Below, piece after piece: positions 1 to 9,287 of a stretch of 64,000 nt of DNA (position 1 is the stretch's first letter; every line of letters starts with the position of its first letter). Position numbers and translations under genes: made by a program. Source of the DNA: Urechis unicinctus (Eukaryota; Annelida; Polychaeta; Xenopneusta; Urechidae); contig CM067353.1 of assembly GCA_034190875.2 (NCBI GenBank), positions 32,119,199-32,183,198 of the forward strand, given 5' to 3'. Below the pieces are notes generated by a model that saw only the letters and a list, made by a program, of their open reading frames with translations, did no database searches and was not told the DNA's origin.

Positions 1-487
1 TGATTGTGCAAACAAGGCAACTACAACAACAACAATTCGTTTCGTATATTTTATTAATCAAATCGAATACTATGGTATCATTAGCAACCAATTCCTGCTT
101 AAATATACCCAAGAGTTGTTTCATGGAAACACCTCGACTCCTTAAAAGCAAGTAATACATACAATACAAACCACAGGCACTAGAGTTTAAAGCTTGCACA
201 GTCTGTTGATTAAAGGTCATTGATACACAATGACGCATGAGAAATCTATGACACGTAGGCTGGAGAGGTGGTAAACCAAACGAATCAAAATATTCTCCAC
301 GACCTTCATGATCGATATAAATGGCCACCCAGTGTTCCCCAAGTTGACTATGGGGTTGGGTGTTACAAATCAGACCACTAGGCTGGACTAGGTTTCGAGG
401 CAATGTATCCAAGGCAAAGACACCTCGAACCATTTGACGAGTATGGGGATCTTGTGCAATCAGGGTCCGCAGTTGAACCGAATCCAT
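1..487 (-). CDS. Adenain-like cysteine protease of the Polinton (cut by window edge)
   Basis: The frame starts at ATG 485-487 and stays open to the left edge, about 162 codons. It matches the adenovirus protease (adenain/Ulp1-like) family, which in Polintons is thought to process capsid proteins. Visible active-site candidates are His52 in EHWVAIYID, Asp68 in YFDSFG, Gln98 and Cys105 in SSACGLYCMYY, in the order and rough spacing of adenain. The start lies two bases after the stop of the major capsid gene, so the two genes are tightly packed. The visible end is rich in Cys (CCCC). Family assignment is strong; whether the gene is whole cannot be judged because its end lies outside the window. 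Confidence 0.85.
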   Translation of the reverse strand, partial: MDSVQLRTLIAQDPHTRQMVRGVFALDTLPRNLVQPSGLICNTQPHSQLGEHWVAIYIDHEGRGEYFDSFGLPPLQPTCHRFLMRHCVSMTFNQQTVQALNSSACGLYCMYYLLLRSRGVSMKQLLGIFKQELVANDTIVFDLINKIYETNCCCCSCLVCTI

Positions 488-489
488 GC

Positions 490-1797
490 TTAGGCCGCGT
501 AATCAAATAAAACATTACGAGTTCGATCCACTTGAATCACGTTTTCAAATTTGGCATATACAATTACATTGACGGTATTAGGTAGAGCTTCAGCAAAACG
601 CATTTCCAAGCGGATGTTTCCTTGTTTGATCAAGTTAAGTGACTACCTCCTTCAGCTAAATCAGGTGTTAGATCAAAGGCAAATAAACTATAACCTTTGG
701 ATATTCATGCAACGCAATGTGATTACCCTCGTCTTGATTGGTTGCCCTTTGCTAATGAATAGATTGGCGTAACTTCGTGTGTATATATGGTTTGCAAAAT
801 GGGGTTGTAAGGGTTTGGCAGGGATCTGTTGTCCATCCATATATAATGACAAAAAGTTCATGTTGTAATGCTTGAAATGGAATGGGTTCTTTTCATAGTG
901 ACCATTGAAAGCCTCGTTATCTACACACCCCCCAAACCAGACGCTTGGGAAGTTGACCCAGAAATAAATTTTCTTGGTTGGCTGTCATATTACCCCGAGG
1001 TATAGAAAACACTTTGGTTTCCACACGTCGAATAGGGTATTTGACTGGGTTACGTTCCAAGGCTTAAATATGAGCCAACTGCACTGTTGGATTCAATTTG
1101 ATTTTGCGTATCAATAGAACCACAGAGGTCAACACCGTCTTTGGGCAAAAGTCGTTCGCAGTTGTTGCCATATGACTAAAGGGATTGCTGCTTTTCACCA
1201 GGCGCACTTTCATATCCACCCCATTTAGCAAATACCGCTCTTGGCAAAACATGTCCAGATGAAGTCGCCCCATCATATCCACCACCCCACTTCTGGCCGC
1301 TCGCCTTTGTCGGGTCCGCCACCCTTGATTATCAGCCGTACGGCTGTCCATGTGACCAGCCGTGTCTTTGTGCCATAAAGATGCCGTCAACTGTGACTCT
1401 TTAGCTGCCGGACCATAACTCAACAAAGTTTCCATGTAGGCCCGATACGGATAAGTTTTGGAGGAGGTAGACACTAGCTTTTCGTTGAGAGTTACATCCA
1501 CTAGACCAAATAATGAATGTAATATAGATTAACAGACGCCACCGGGGCATCCGCCTCTAAATTGTCACCATTGGCTTGTACCACCTTGGTCTGGAGGTGT
1601 AAATAGGAATTGGCCAGGTCAAGATAATCATCACCCGAACCACTGACGCTAAACTCAACAGGACCCGCACCTAGTGCCGAAACCGGGTGATGTTCCACCC
1701 AATGACCATGTGCAATACTACTCTGAGTCGGTTGAATACTAAAGAGATCCAATTCACTTTTGGTACAGGGGCACGATTGTGGGTGGACGAGAGCCAT
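490..1797 (-). pseudogene. Polinton major capsid protein (double jelly-roll), broken
   Basis: The N-terminal part carries the signature of the invertebrate F54H12.2-like family: a short lead, then LDLFSIQPTQSSI, HGHWVEHHP and GSGDDYLDLANSYLHL. This family is the Polinton double jelly-roll major capsid protein. Later parts include DMMGRLHLDMFCQERYLLNG, also typical of the family, and the end near 490 reads DRTRNVLFDYAA. The span of about 430 codons fits the family. The fossil is broken in a few places. It lies between the minor capsid gene and the protease, the usual morphogenesis order. Confidence 0.85.
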
Positions 1798-1802
1798 CGT
1801 TA

Positions 1803-2966
1803 TCAGAATATATCACCTTTCTGCTGTCGTAGCCTTCCACGCTTGGACTGTCTGCCGCGTTTCTTATTCGATGGTCTACCACGTTTGGGTCTGGTGTGAC
1901 TGCCTCGGGCATGTCGTTTTATAGCTGGAGCCAAATCATCAACAAATTCGGTTTGTATCATTCGTCGTTTAGCGGCCGTTTTCAAAGGTCGACCCTTCAA
2001 TACCTCTCCGACCACTCTGGCTCCTTTTTTCATGATACTTTACAGCTTTCCTGGCCAATGAGGGTAGTGTTTGTTTCACTAGAGGCATCAAGCTGCTAAA
2101 GAGGCTACCCAAACCATGACCACGTTGTCGCCTACTCCCCATGAATACGGGGAAACCATTTCCAGCTTGGTGTGTATAATAAGCTGTATATGGATCGGCC
2201 ATATCAAAAGTTTTTCTCTCTTTCCTAAAATGTAACGTCACTGTCACTTTACCACGTTCAAATGGTATGGGATGGCCAGTATCATCTCTTATATCGATTT
2301 CCACAGTGGAAAATGATTTGGTCATTACAGGAGAATAAAATATATGTTCATAGGTCTGGGTAACCATAAGACCTTTGAAGTCATCTTTAAGGGGTATGAT
2401 GCGTAACAGAGGGGCCATCGTGTCGCCTACCACTTGAGGTTGTACTGCACTGCAGTAGACATATAAACCATACAGACCACTGTTCAGATCGACAATATGC
2501 TTGCCTACTTGTTCTGGCCGTTTGGGTGTATTGTATCCCAAATTGGACTCAATAGATTCCCCTAATTCCGTAACATTTCGGTGATTGTCCAAATTGGTAA
2601 TTCCGTCATTCGGTGATTCACCACCAAGGCTTGTGGACTATTATAATACCCCTTCTTGATATCAGTGTAAATAGGATGTGCCCTTTCACCCCTGTCAGCA
2701 AATTGACACATTTCTTCATAATCAGACAAACAAGTAATAACCCCCAAGTCATTAATGTATTCCACAAAGTTTTTATTCATAATAGTCAACCCCACATTGG
2801 CACCAATGTTATACCAGCTACGGGGGTACGGTATCTCAGCCAAACCCACTTCCCATTCGCCAACCAAATCGATGGTTTTGGGTAATTGAGTGATATATTT
2901 TGTCAGCGTGTTCTCTGGGTGATAGCTCAAGGAGCTATTGCTCGGCAACGTCAAGTTGAATGTCAT
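1803..2966 (-). pseudogene. Polinton minor capsid (penton-like) protein with basic tail, broken
   Basis: The N-terminal part reads MTFNLTLPSNSSLSYHPENT and GEWEVGLAEIPYPRSWYN, the start of the Polinton minor capsid family (single jelly-roll, penton-like). The middle has LYVYCSAVQPQVVGDTMAPLLRI, also conserved in the family. The end resembles adenovirus pX/pVI-type tails: HGLGSLFSSLMPLVKQ followed by a Lys/Arg-rich stretch with KRGRPSNKKRGR. Animal homologues carry this jelly-roll plus basic tail architecture. The start overlaps the stop of the upstream membrane protein gene (ATGA). The gene is broken in a small number of places. Capsid role is inferred from the family. Confidence 0.75.
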
Positions 2967-3232
2967 ACTACCGACGTCACTTTATGCTTGAGGGTTGGGT
3001 TAGGTAGCATGTATCCTAAACTACTGCTGAGTAAGGCCGTCCATAAATTACTGTCCCCTTTTTCCGCCGATAAATTGTAAATGCTGATGACTATGACCGT
3101 ATACAGGATGATGATTTGTGCAAAGAACACGATTTCTGCTTTGGGTATGGATTGACCAAAGACTGTCCACACCCGATCGCTCTGATTGTCACGCTGGCTT
3201 TCCATGGTATGATGGTGAATCGACGGCAACAT
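2963..3232 (-). CDS. Polinton small membrane protein
   Basis: An 89-residue frame with one strongly hydrophobic segment at about residues 30-52 (IPKAEIVFFAQIIILYTVIV) followed by NLWTALLSSSLGYMLPNP. Small one-helix proteins of this pattern recur beside the capsid genes of invertebrate Polintons. Function is unknown; a virion or membrane role is only a guess. Its start shares a base with the integrase stop (TGATG) and its stop overlaps the minor capsid start (ATGA), so it sits in a tightly linked gene string. The frame looks whole. Confidence 0.6.
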   Translation of the reverse strand: MLPSIHHHTMESQRDNQSDRVWTVFGQSIPKAEIVFFAQIIILYTVIVISIYNLSAEKGDSNLWTALLSSSLGYMLPNPTLKHKVTSVV

Positions 3233-4314
3233 CAGTTTTTATAGACTTCCAGTCGATCGACCCAACTGTTGTAAACTGCTTGGATACCCCCACCACTTGA
3301 CAAAGTATTGCTTGCCGTCTTTACGCCTTCTTTCTTTTTCTCAACACCGGTTTTATCACCTACACGATACACGGTTTTATCACCTACTCGTTGAAACAAT
3401 TTCACTCCAATTTCCGCTTCGTAAAACGTACCCGCCAATACAGTTTGGGTATCGTACATGAGAGTATAGACATTGGGTATACCACAGTGAACCTTATGTA
3501 TGGTAAACAATTCTTCACTCCAATTGGGTAAATACCCCTTTTTAAACTTGCCCCGTTCCTTACTAATGCGAACTCTTTCCCCCATGCTGAATTTAGGAGG
3601 TTTAGTATCTTTAGACTCGCCGTAAAGCGTCAACCATGTCTCTTCTCCATTGGTTAGTTTGACCGACTCGGGGGTGCGTTTAATACTTCGATGGTAGCTC
3701 CGATTATAGCCGCGGACTAATTGCTGTAGCCCCGATAGATAATCCAATGTGTTGTGTTTGGTTAAATAACGCCACATTTTGCTTTTCAACGTACGATTAA
3801 AGCGTTCTGCTATACTTGCTTTGGTTTCCGCATTGTGTGTTGTGAAAAAATGAATGTGGTTGGCTTTCAACCACGTCTCAAATTTGCGATTGACAAATTC
3901 TGTGCCTTTGTCCGTCTGCAAGCGTTGTGGTTTTCAACCTTGTTTCAATATTAGGTCAAAGGCTGTCACTAGGCTAACACCTGTCTTAGTCTTCAAGGGT
4001 ACTACCCAGGCATATTTGGAAAACACATCGATGGAAGTCAACAGAAAGGTACGACCCCGGTTGTGTTTGGCCAAGCGTGACACATCGACTAGATCAGCTT
4101 GCCATTGATGGTCGATACCACCTACCACCACTCGACATCTAAGAAACTTTTGTCGTATAGGTTTATGTAGTGTGTACGCATCTTGTTGAGATAACCACGA
4201 TGTTACTGAGGATGGTTTCAACTTGGCAGCTTTTGACAAGGTACGTACACCCCCGAATGCACTGGGTAATTGTGGGTCGTAATACAACTTGTCTAGTTTT
4301 CCCATCTGGTCCAT
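3232..4314 (-). pseudogene. Polinton integrase (retroviral type, DDE), broken
   Basis: A retroviral-type (rve) integrase that in Polintons inserts the element into host DNA. The core elements are visible: an Asp in HQWQADLVDVSRL, an Asp in QTDKGTEFVN and, about 35 residues later, a Glu in SIAERFNRTLKSKMW. The C-terminal part has KKGYLPNWSEELFTIHKV and GTFYEAEI, the small barrel or chromo-like region usual in these integrases, followed by a low-complexity tail repeating VGDKT. The span of about 360 codons is normal. The fossil is broken. No gag or reverse transcriptase lies nearby, so this is not a retrovirus remnant. Confidence 0.88.
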
Positions 4315-5068
4315 GAGTTAGCTGCTACACCTCTGGCTGGTATTTTTCGTCTGGCCACCAAACTTCCAGGTCGAATTCTTATATGATCAATCAATCGCTG
4401 CACTCGATCTTCCCCATGTTGGATCCACGACCATCGATCTGGATGACCCACCCAATCTTGTGGTACGTTGGTGTCACGCGAGGCTCTACCAAATTCTCGC
4501 AAACGACGCCGTAACACATCATTGACTAAATCAGTCATGTTGCTACCATTTACCACCTGCCCTTTAATGACTAATTCTCCGCTGTCATTCCATCCCATTT
4601 CAGGGTTTCGTTGGATTCGGAACTTCCCTGGAATGCTTTTGATAACCTCCACCATCACAGGATCGTTCATCATCTCAGACATCTGCTTAACCACCCCGGT
4701 TGAGTCTGCAGCCTCGACTGTTGTTGTGTCATCATCAGATGGTGGATGGACGTGGTGGTGGTGGTGGATGGTGGTGGTGGTGGTGTGTGGTGGTGGTGGT
4801 GGTGGTGTGGTGGTGGTGGGTGGTGGTGGTGGTGGTGGTGTGGTGGTGGTGTGGGTGGTTGTGGAGATTTATGCTGTTGGTAATAGTTGCGATGCTTTTG
4901 CAATATCTGGTTGTACATTATAACTTTATCCTCATCCGACTTATCACGCTGATTCAATACTTGACGCATCTCATCATCCAAATTCAACAAGGTCGAAGTC
5001 GTGGGCGCTTGGTCGTATTGTGAAGCACTCAATACACGAGGATCCACAAGTGTCATTTTCTTTGCCAT
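4293..5068 (-). pseudogene. Polinton VDPR-type protein of unknown function, with Pro/His repeat, broken
   Basis: Begins MAKKMTLVDPR and has a charged helix-like stretch (LDDEMRQVLNQRDKSDEDK); later it reads PGKFRIQRNPEMGWNDSGELV and PQDWVGHPDRWSWI. I recall proteins with this start next to integrase in invertebrate Polintons, but no function is assigned to my knowledge. A Pro/His-rich stretch in the middle is encoded by the expanded trinucleotide array at 4741-4862. The start shares a base with the stop of the upstream small gene (TAATG). The fossil is broken. Family assignment is moderate; function is unknown. Confidence 0.5.
4741..4862 (+). repeat. GGT/GTG trinucleotide array inside a Polinton gene
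   Basis: About 120 bases of imperfect GGT repeats on the plus strand. On the coding minus strand it reads as runs of His and Pro codons. It is purine-rich and G-rich, so it may be prone to slippage. Confidence 0.95.
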
Positions 5069-5361
5069 TATTTCACGATACCACCTAACAACGTTCCCAA
5101 TAGTGATGCGATAATAGGTGCTAATAGCGCTGGTAAGAAACCACCTTTTTGTAACACACTTTTCTTTTTCGTAATGGCTGTTTTTCGAGTAGCAAGGGTG
5201 TGCAGACCTTGTTTGTGTTGGGTTAATTTACGTTTCTGAGTCGGTGTTAAGGGAACGTTCCCTTTTAAGACATTCAAGGCACATTCACAGAGACAGTTGA
5301 CCAGATCTTTGTCCGCTGCTTTCAATAAAGCTTTGTTTATGGCTGGTTTTGCCTTTGCCAT
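5068..5361 (-). CDS. Polinton small basic protein with hydrophobic tail
   Basis: A 97-residue frame: N-terminal Lys-rich part with Cys pair (LVNCLCECALNVLKG), a basic middle (TPTQKRKLTQHKQ, TKKKSVLQKG) and a Gly/Leu/Ala-rich end (GFLPALLAPIIASLLGTLLG). The basic-plus-hydrophobic layout recalls small adenovirus core or membrane-active peptides, and similar short genes occur in Polintons between the ATPase and the integrase. No function can be assigned. The frame looks whole, and its stop overlaps the next start (TAATG). Confidence 0.55.
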   Translation of the reverse strand: MAKAKPAINKALLKAADKDLVNCLCECALNVLKGNVPLTPTQKRKLTQHKQGLHTLATRKTAITKKKSVLQKGGFLPALLAPIIASLLGTLLGGIVK

Positions 5362-6187
<826 letters not shown>

Positions 6188-6322
6188 TGTTTCATTTATT
6201 ATTTTGTTTTTTTTTACGTGTTGACCCCAGATCGCTTATATACGATTATGGTTCAAAATCGACAATCAATGTATTTATATAATAATATTTATTTGAAAGA
6301 AACCACTATATTTTACTACTCT

Positions 6323-6655
6323 TCATGGTTCAATACTGCCAGGCGCACGAGGTATGGGTATGTCTATCACATCCTCATCTGACAGGTCATTGTCAGGGTC
6401 AGGTAGTAGAGTTACCGGTCGAGCCAGATGTAAATAACTTTCCCGATACTCGCGCAAGGCTTCTATTTTTCTGGCGGCTAATTAATCCATATCAATTTTG
6501 TTGGTCCGATTCAATTGTTCTCGCAATTCGGCAACCTCATCCATGCCCTGAAGACATAAACGTCTCACTTCATGGTAATCTTCTTTACACCACTGTAAAG
6601 CAACTTCCAATCGACCACAGTTGCGACATTGTAAGTTTACTTGTGCCTGCGTCAT
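6323..6655 (-). pseudogene. Polinton accessory gene with N-terminal Cys motif, broken
   Basis: Starts MTQAQVNLQCRNCGRLEVAL, with a CxxC pair and further Cys residues (WCKED, RLCLQ) that could bind zinc, then a Glu-rich helix-like stretch. The distal part is acidic and proline-containing (PDPDNDLSDEDVIDIPIP). I do not recognise the family. It lies directly upstream of the ATPase, on the same strand. The codon pattern and composition suggest a real, now broken gene. The 6188-6322 spacer holds nothing clear. Confidence 0.4.
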
Positions 6656-6708
6656 GGTCAATGATCATCCAAGTGACTGGTCGAATTTGGTAAGGATACC
6701 GCATTTAT

Positions 6709-6856
6709 CAAGTTAAAGAATGACGTCATTAGTCACGTGATGAATAGGTCCTAACATGCTCCGGTCATTATTCAATACCTCACTCAGCAAACAAGTTACA
6801 GAATGACGTCATCAGTCACGTGATGAACAGGTCCTTACACGATCCGACCATTATTC
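6709..6856. promoter_or_regulatory. Duplicated CRE plus E-box block in the Polinton
   Basis: Two copies of a roughly 65-base block start at 6709 and 6792 (period 83). Each holds TGACGTCA (6721-6728, 6804-6811) followed by CACGTG (6734-6739, 6817-6822), separated by five bases. TGACGTCA is the CREB/ATF site and CACGTG the bHLH E-box. The block lies upstream of the minus-strand genes that include the ATPase, so a promoter or enhancer role is plausible; this is inference. Confidence 0.45.
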
Positions 6857-7153
6857 GACTTCTTCAGCCTCCAAACGTTTGAATTTCTGCACTTGACGTT
6901 CCAATAAAAATCTCTTCTGATATAGGGCATGTCGTGTAGCTTTAGCCCAATCCCCATAAACTTCAAACAAACGTTGTCGTGTTGTTATGATCTGTTGATG
7001 CGTTGGGTCTTGTTCAAAGTCATCCATCACTTTTAACATATCAATGTATTTTCTCTCCAATACGGTTTGTAGTTCAGTCACGTTACCATCAGGATAAGAA
7101 TCCATCACTGTAAACACCATTTCTCGCCATGGGTCGGACGTTTTTCTCTTCAT
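6851..7153 (-). CDS. Polinton accessory protein, unknown
   Basis: A 100-residue frame, MKRKTSDPWREMVF then a mostly helical, charged chain ending VQKFKRLEAEEVE. No signal peptide, membrane segment or known motif is visible. It sits between two other accessory genes on the minus strand, and the E-box/CRE block overlaps its end. The frame looks whole. It is judged real from strand, length in a gene-dense element and charged, low-hydrophobicity composition. Confidence 0.45.
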   Translation of the reverse strand: MKRKTSDPWREMVFTVMDSYPDGNVTELQTVLERKYIDMLKVMDDFEQDPTHQQIITTRQRLFEVYGDWAKATRHALYQKRFLLERQVQKFKRLEAEEVE

Positions 7154-7495
7154 TTTTTGCTTTACTTCTTCACGATTCGTTCATCTCCCAACCTGCTACC
7201 CCACTTATAAGGTCTAGTGAGGTGATGTCAACGCCCACGTGTTCATTCTTTTATCAAAAGCACCAATCACAGGTCTCCATTAGCTTTAATAAACCATGTA
7301 GCACTGATGTCACCACCAATACTGTTAATCAACCGTTGTATTCGTTATATTACACAACATATCGTACAGAAGCCTTAAGAGAAAACAGAAGGTTGGATAT
7401 ATATATATAAAATATTTTATTGAAGCGATTATAATTGGTGAATCACACGACTTTCAATTTCATTCTTTACAGATATCCACCAAGATTGTCTATAA
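7154..7495. other. Polinton spacer
   Basis: About 340 bases with no convincing gene. It contains a short TA run near 7398-7410 followed by AT-rich sequence, and a CACGTG near 7219. A promoter for the gene at 6851-7153 may lie at its left side, but no site is clear. Confidence 0.4.
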
Positions 7496-7991
7496 TCAGG
7501 GCAAAAGAATTGACTGGGCAGGCACAAACAAACCCAAACATGTCGTCCACATATCCATCAATTCCAGATCGTTCACACGCAGCATTGCCTCAGGTAAATT
7601 CAGCTTCACCTGCTCCTCCCGTTCCATCATCAAACACACATCATGCTGTACTTGACTTGGATGGACCACAAGCAAATCTATCTAAACGCAGTTTTACCTG
7701 GTCATGTTTTATTATCACCAGCGGGGACGGGTGTTGAACACTAATAGAAACTTCTACTCCCATGGAAACCTCCCGTTCTTGATGCGTCCCCGCTTCTACC
7801 GCGTTTAGGGTCTCTGTTATGGCTGATAACTCATAACCACCATACAAAAAGTTTCTCAAATCCAAATCTATCTGTAATTTCCGATCCGTGTCTAGAAGTA
7901 TAACTCTGTCCTTATTCCACAACGTCAACGAAAATTGACAGAAGTCGGGAGTGTAGACTGTAATCACCATCGTTTCAGTTGTCTTTGCCAT
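7496..7991 (-). pseudogene. Polinton accessory gene, unknown, broken
   Basis: Begins MAKTTETMVITVYTPDFCQF and continues with beta-strand-like alternation (VILLDTDRKLQIDLDLRNF). The distal part is acidic and leucine-rich (REEQVKLNLPEAMLRVNDLE). I do not recognise the family. Strand and position fit the accessory gene string of the element. It appears broken. Confidence 0.35.
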
Positions 7992-8052
7992 TTTCTGTCC
8001 TTCACCTTGTGGTCAACCAGTGGGCAGATGCTCAAAACTTGTCACCTCACAG

Positions 8053-8423
8053 TTATATATCCTGTAGCTGTAAAGCCTCACAGATCTGGGGCAATACGTC
8101 TTCACTCAATAGCTTATTAAACTCTGCCTCTGTGATTAGCCAACCACCAGGTATTCGTTCCTCCCCTCTGAAATGCTGAACGCCAATCAAATGACGACCA
8201 GCAAAATAACGCTTGACCAAGTACTGATCGCCGCTAAATATACTTTGTTTGCACCTTTCAGACGAGGTGCCTCACTTACAAGGCGGCCAAATAACAGGGT
8301 GAAAATCGGAATTAAACGCTTTCTACTCACTCGCTCCACCTCCAACCTCACATATGGAGCTCCATTCTTACATTTCAACACGCGAATGGTCACGCGAGAG
8401 CTCAGTGGTATTGGTGACTCCAT
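8053..8423 (-). pseudogene. Polinton accessory gene, unknown, broken
   Basis: The first gene from the right end. It starts MESPIPLSSRVTIRVLKCKN and goes on with basic, beta-rich sequence; the far part is acidic and reads LITEAEFNKLLSEDVLPQI. No family is recognised. It is the gene nearest the element's tandem-repeat end region, which may hold its promoter. It appears broken. Confidence 0.35.
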
Positions 8424-8426
8424 AGT

Positions 8427-9125
8427 GATTCAGCAACGCCTTACATCATATCACATGGTTCACTTTCAACACCACCATCCCTTACAGCTTTACTAACATG
8501 TTCAAACACGTCTTCCCAAGCCCATTGTTATCCCAAACGGTTACACCATTCTCAAGTGGCGTGGGTACATCGTTTGAATAGATACCTTCAATTATTTCAT
8601 TAACACCGGATGTAGGCTTATTACATCAGCAAGGATCTTTAACTCAAATGGCGGGAAGAAGAACTGTGAAGTTTGCTATTGACATGGCAATTAATAAGAA
8701 TGGGGCACGGGATACACCGGAAAACGCCTTACATCATATCACATGGTTCACTTTCAACACCACCACCCCTTACAGCTTTACTAACATGTTCAAACACGTC
8801 TTCCCAAGTCATTTCATCTGTGACAGCTGACAACTTGTTCTCATTGTTACCACATGGAGGTTATTTCATTAACACCGGATGTAGGCTTATTACATGAGCA
8901 AGGATCTTTAACTCAAATGTCGGGAAGAAGAACTGTGAAGTTTGCTATTGACATGGCAATTAATAATAATGGGGCACGGGATACACCGGAAAATTTTTGT
9001 ACTCACACAAACGACTTCTTTCACAGGTTAAGCTTCTTCATTCATCTGTTACAGCTGACAACTTGTTCTCATCGTTACCACATGAAGGTTATTTCATTAA
9101 CACCGGATGTAGGCTTATTACATCA
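8427..9125 (+). repeat. Subterminal tandem array of the Polinton
   Basis: Two kinds of block alternate. One (start near 8433 and 8725) begins CGCCTTACATCATATCACAT; the other contains TAACACCGGATGTAGGCTTA at 8601, 8870 and 9098. The period is 269 bases, then 228 in the shortened last unit. Copies differ at few positions. Short plus-strand frames with RRTVKFAIDMAIN repeat with the array and are not judged genes. Confidence 0.9.
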
Positions 9126-9149
9126 TATCATGTGGACACATAGCATCAT

Positions 9150-9179
9150 CACGTGACGCAAGTCCAAACACGTCACGTG
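9150..9179. promoter_or_regulatory. E-box/CRE inverted repeat near the Polinton end
   Basis: CACGTGACG at 9150-9158 and its exact reverse complement CGTCACGTG at 9171-9179, with a 12-base loop. Each arm holds a bHLH E-box (CACGTG) merged with a half CRE (TGACG). It could be a paired factor site or a hairpin. Role is inference. Confidence 0.5.
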
Positions 9180-9189
9180 GTCAACGCGT

Positions 9190-9231
9190 GGGGGGATCCT
9201 GGGGGGTGGACAACTCAATGGGGGGGGGGGG
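9190..9231 (+). other. G-run cluster, possible G-quadruplex
   Basis: Runs of 6 G (9190-9195), 6 G (9201-9206) and 12 G (9220-9231) within 42 bases, about 56 bases inside the Polinton end. Enough G runs exist on one strand for a quadruplex, if the 12-G run serves twice. Confidence 0.6.
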
Positions 9232-9253
9232 CTCTGGTATAACATATACAAAA

Positions 9254-9287
9254 GTTGTCCGGTGTATCCTGTACCCCATATACTACT
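9254..9287 (-). repeat. Polinton right terminus with internal inverted copies
   Basis: Read inward, the end begins AGTAGTATATGGGG and then GTACAGGATACACCGGACAA. A near copy in opposite orientation lies inside the element at 8702-8725 and 8971-8993 (GGGGCACGGGATACACCGGA). The true terminal inverted repeat partner would lie at the unseen left end. Confidence 0.6.

Noticed and set aside
3232-4314. Retrovirus or LTR retrotransposon
   Set aside because: The integrase sits among capsid, ATPase and protease genes of a Polinton; no reverse transcriptase, gag or LTR is seen.
8648-9156. Small plus-strand genes with RRTVKFAIDMAIN
   Set aside because: They follow the subterminal tandem repeat and end differently in each unit.
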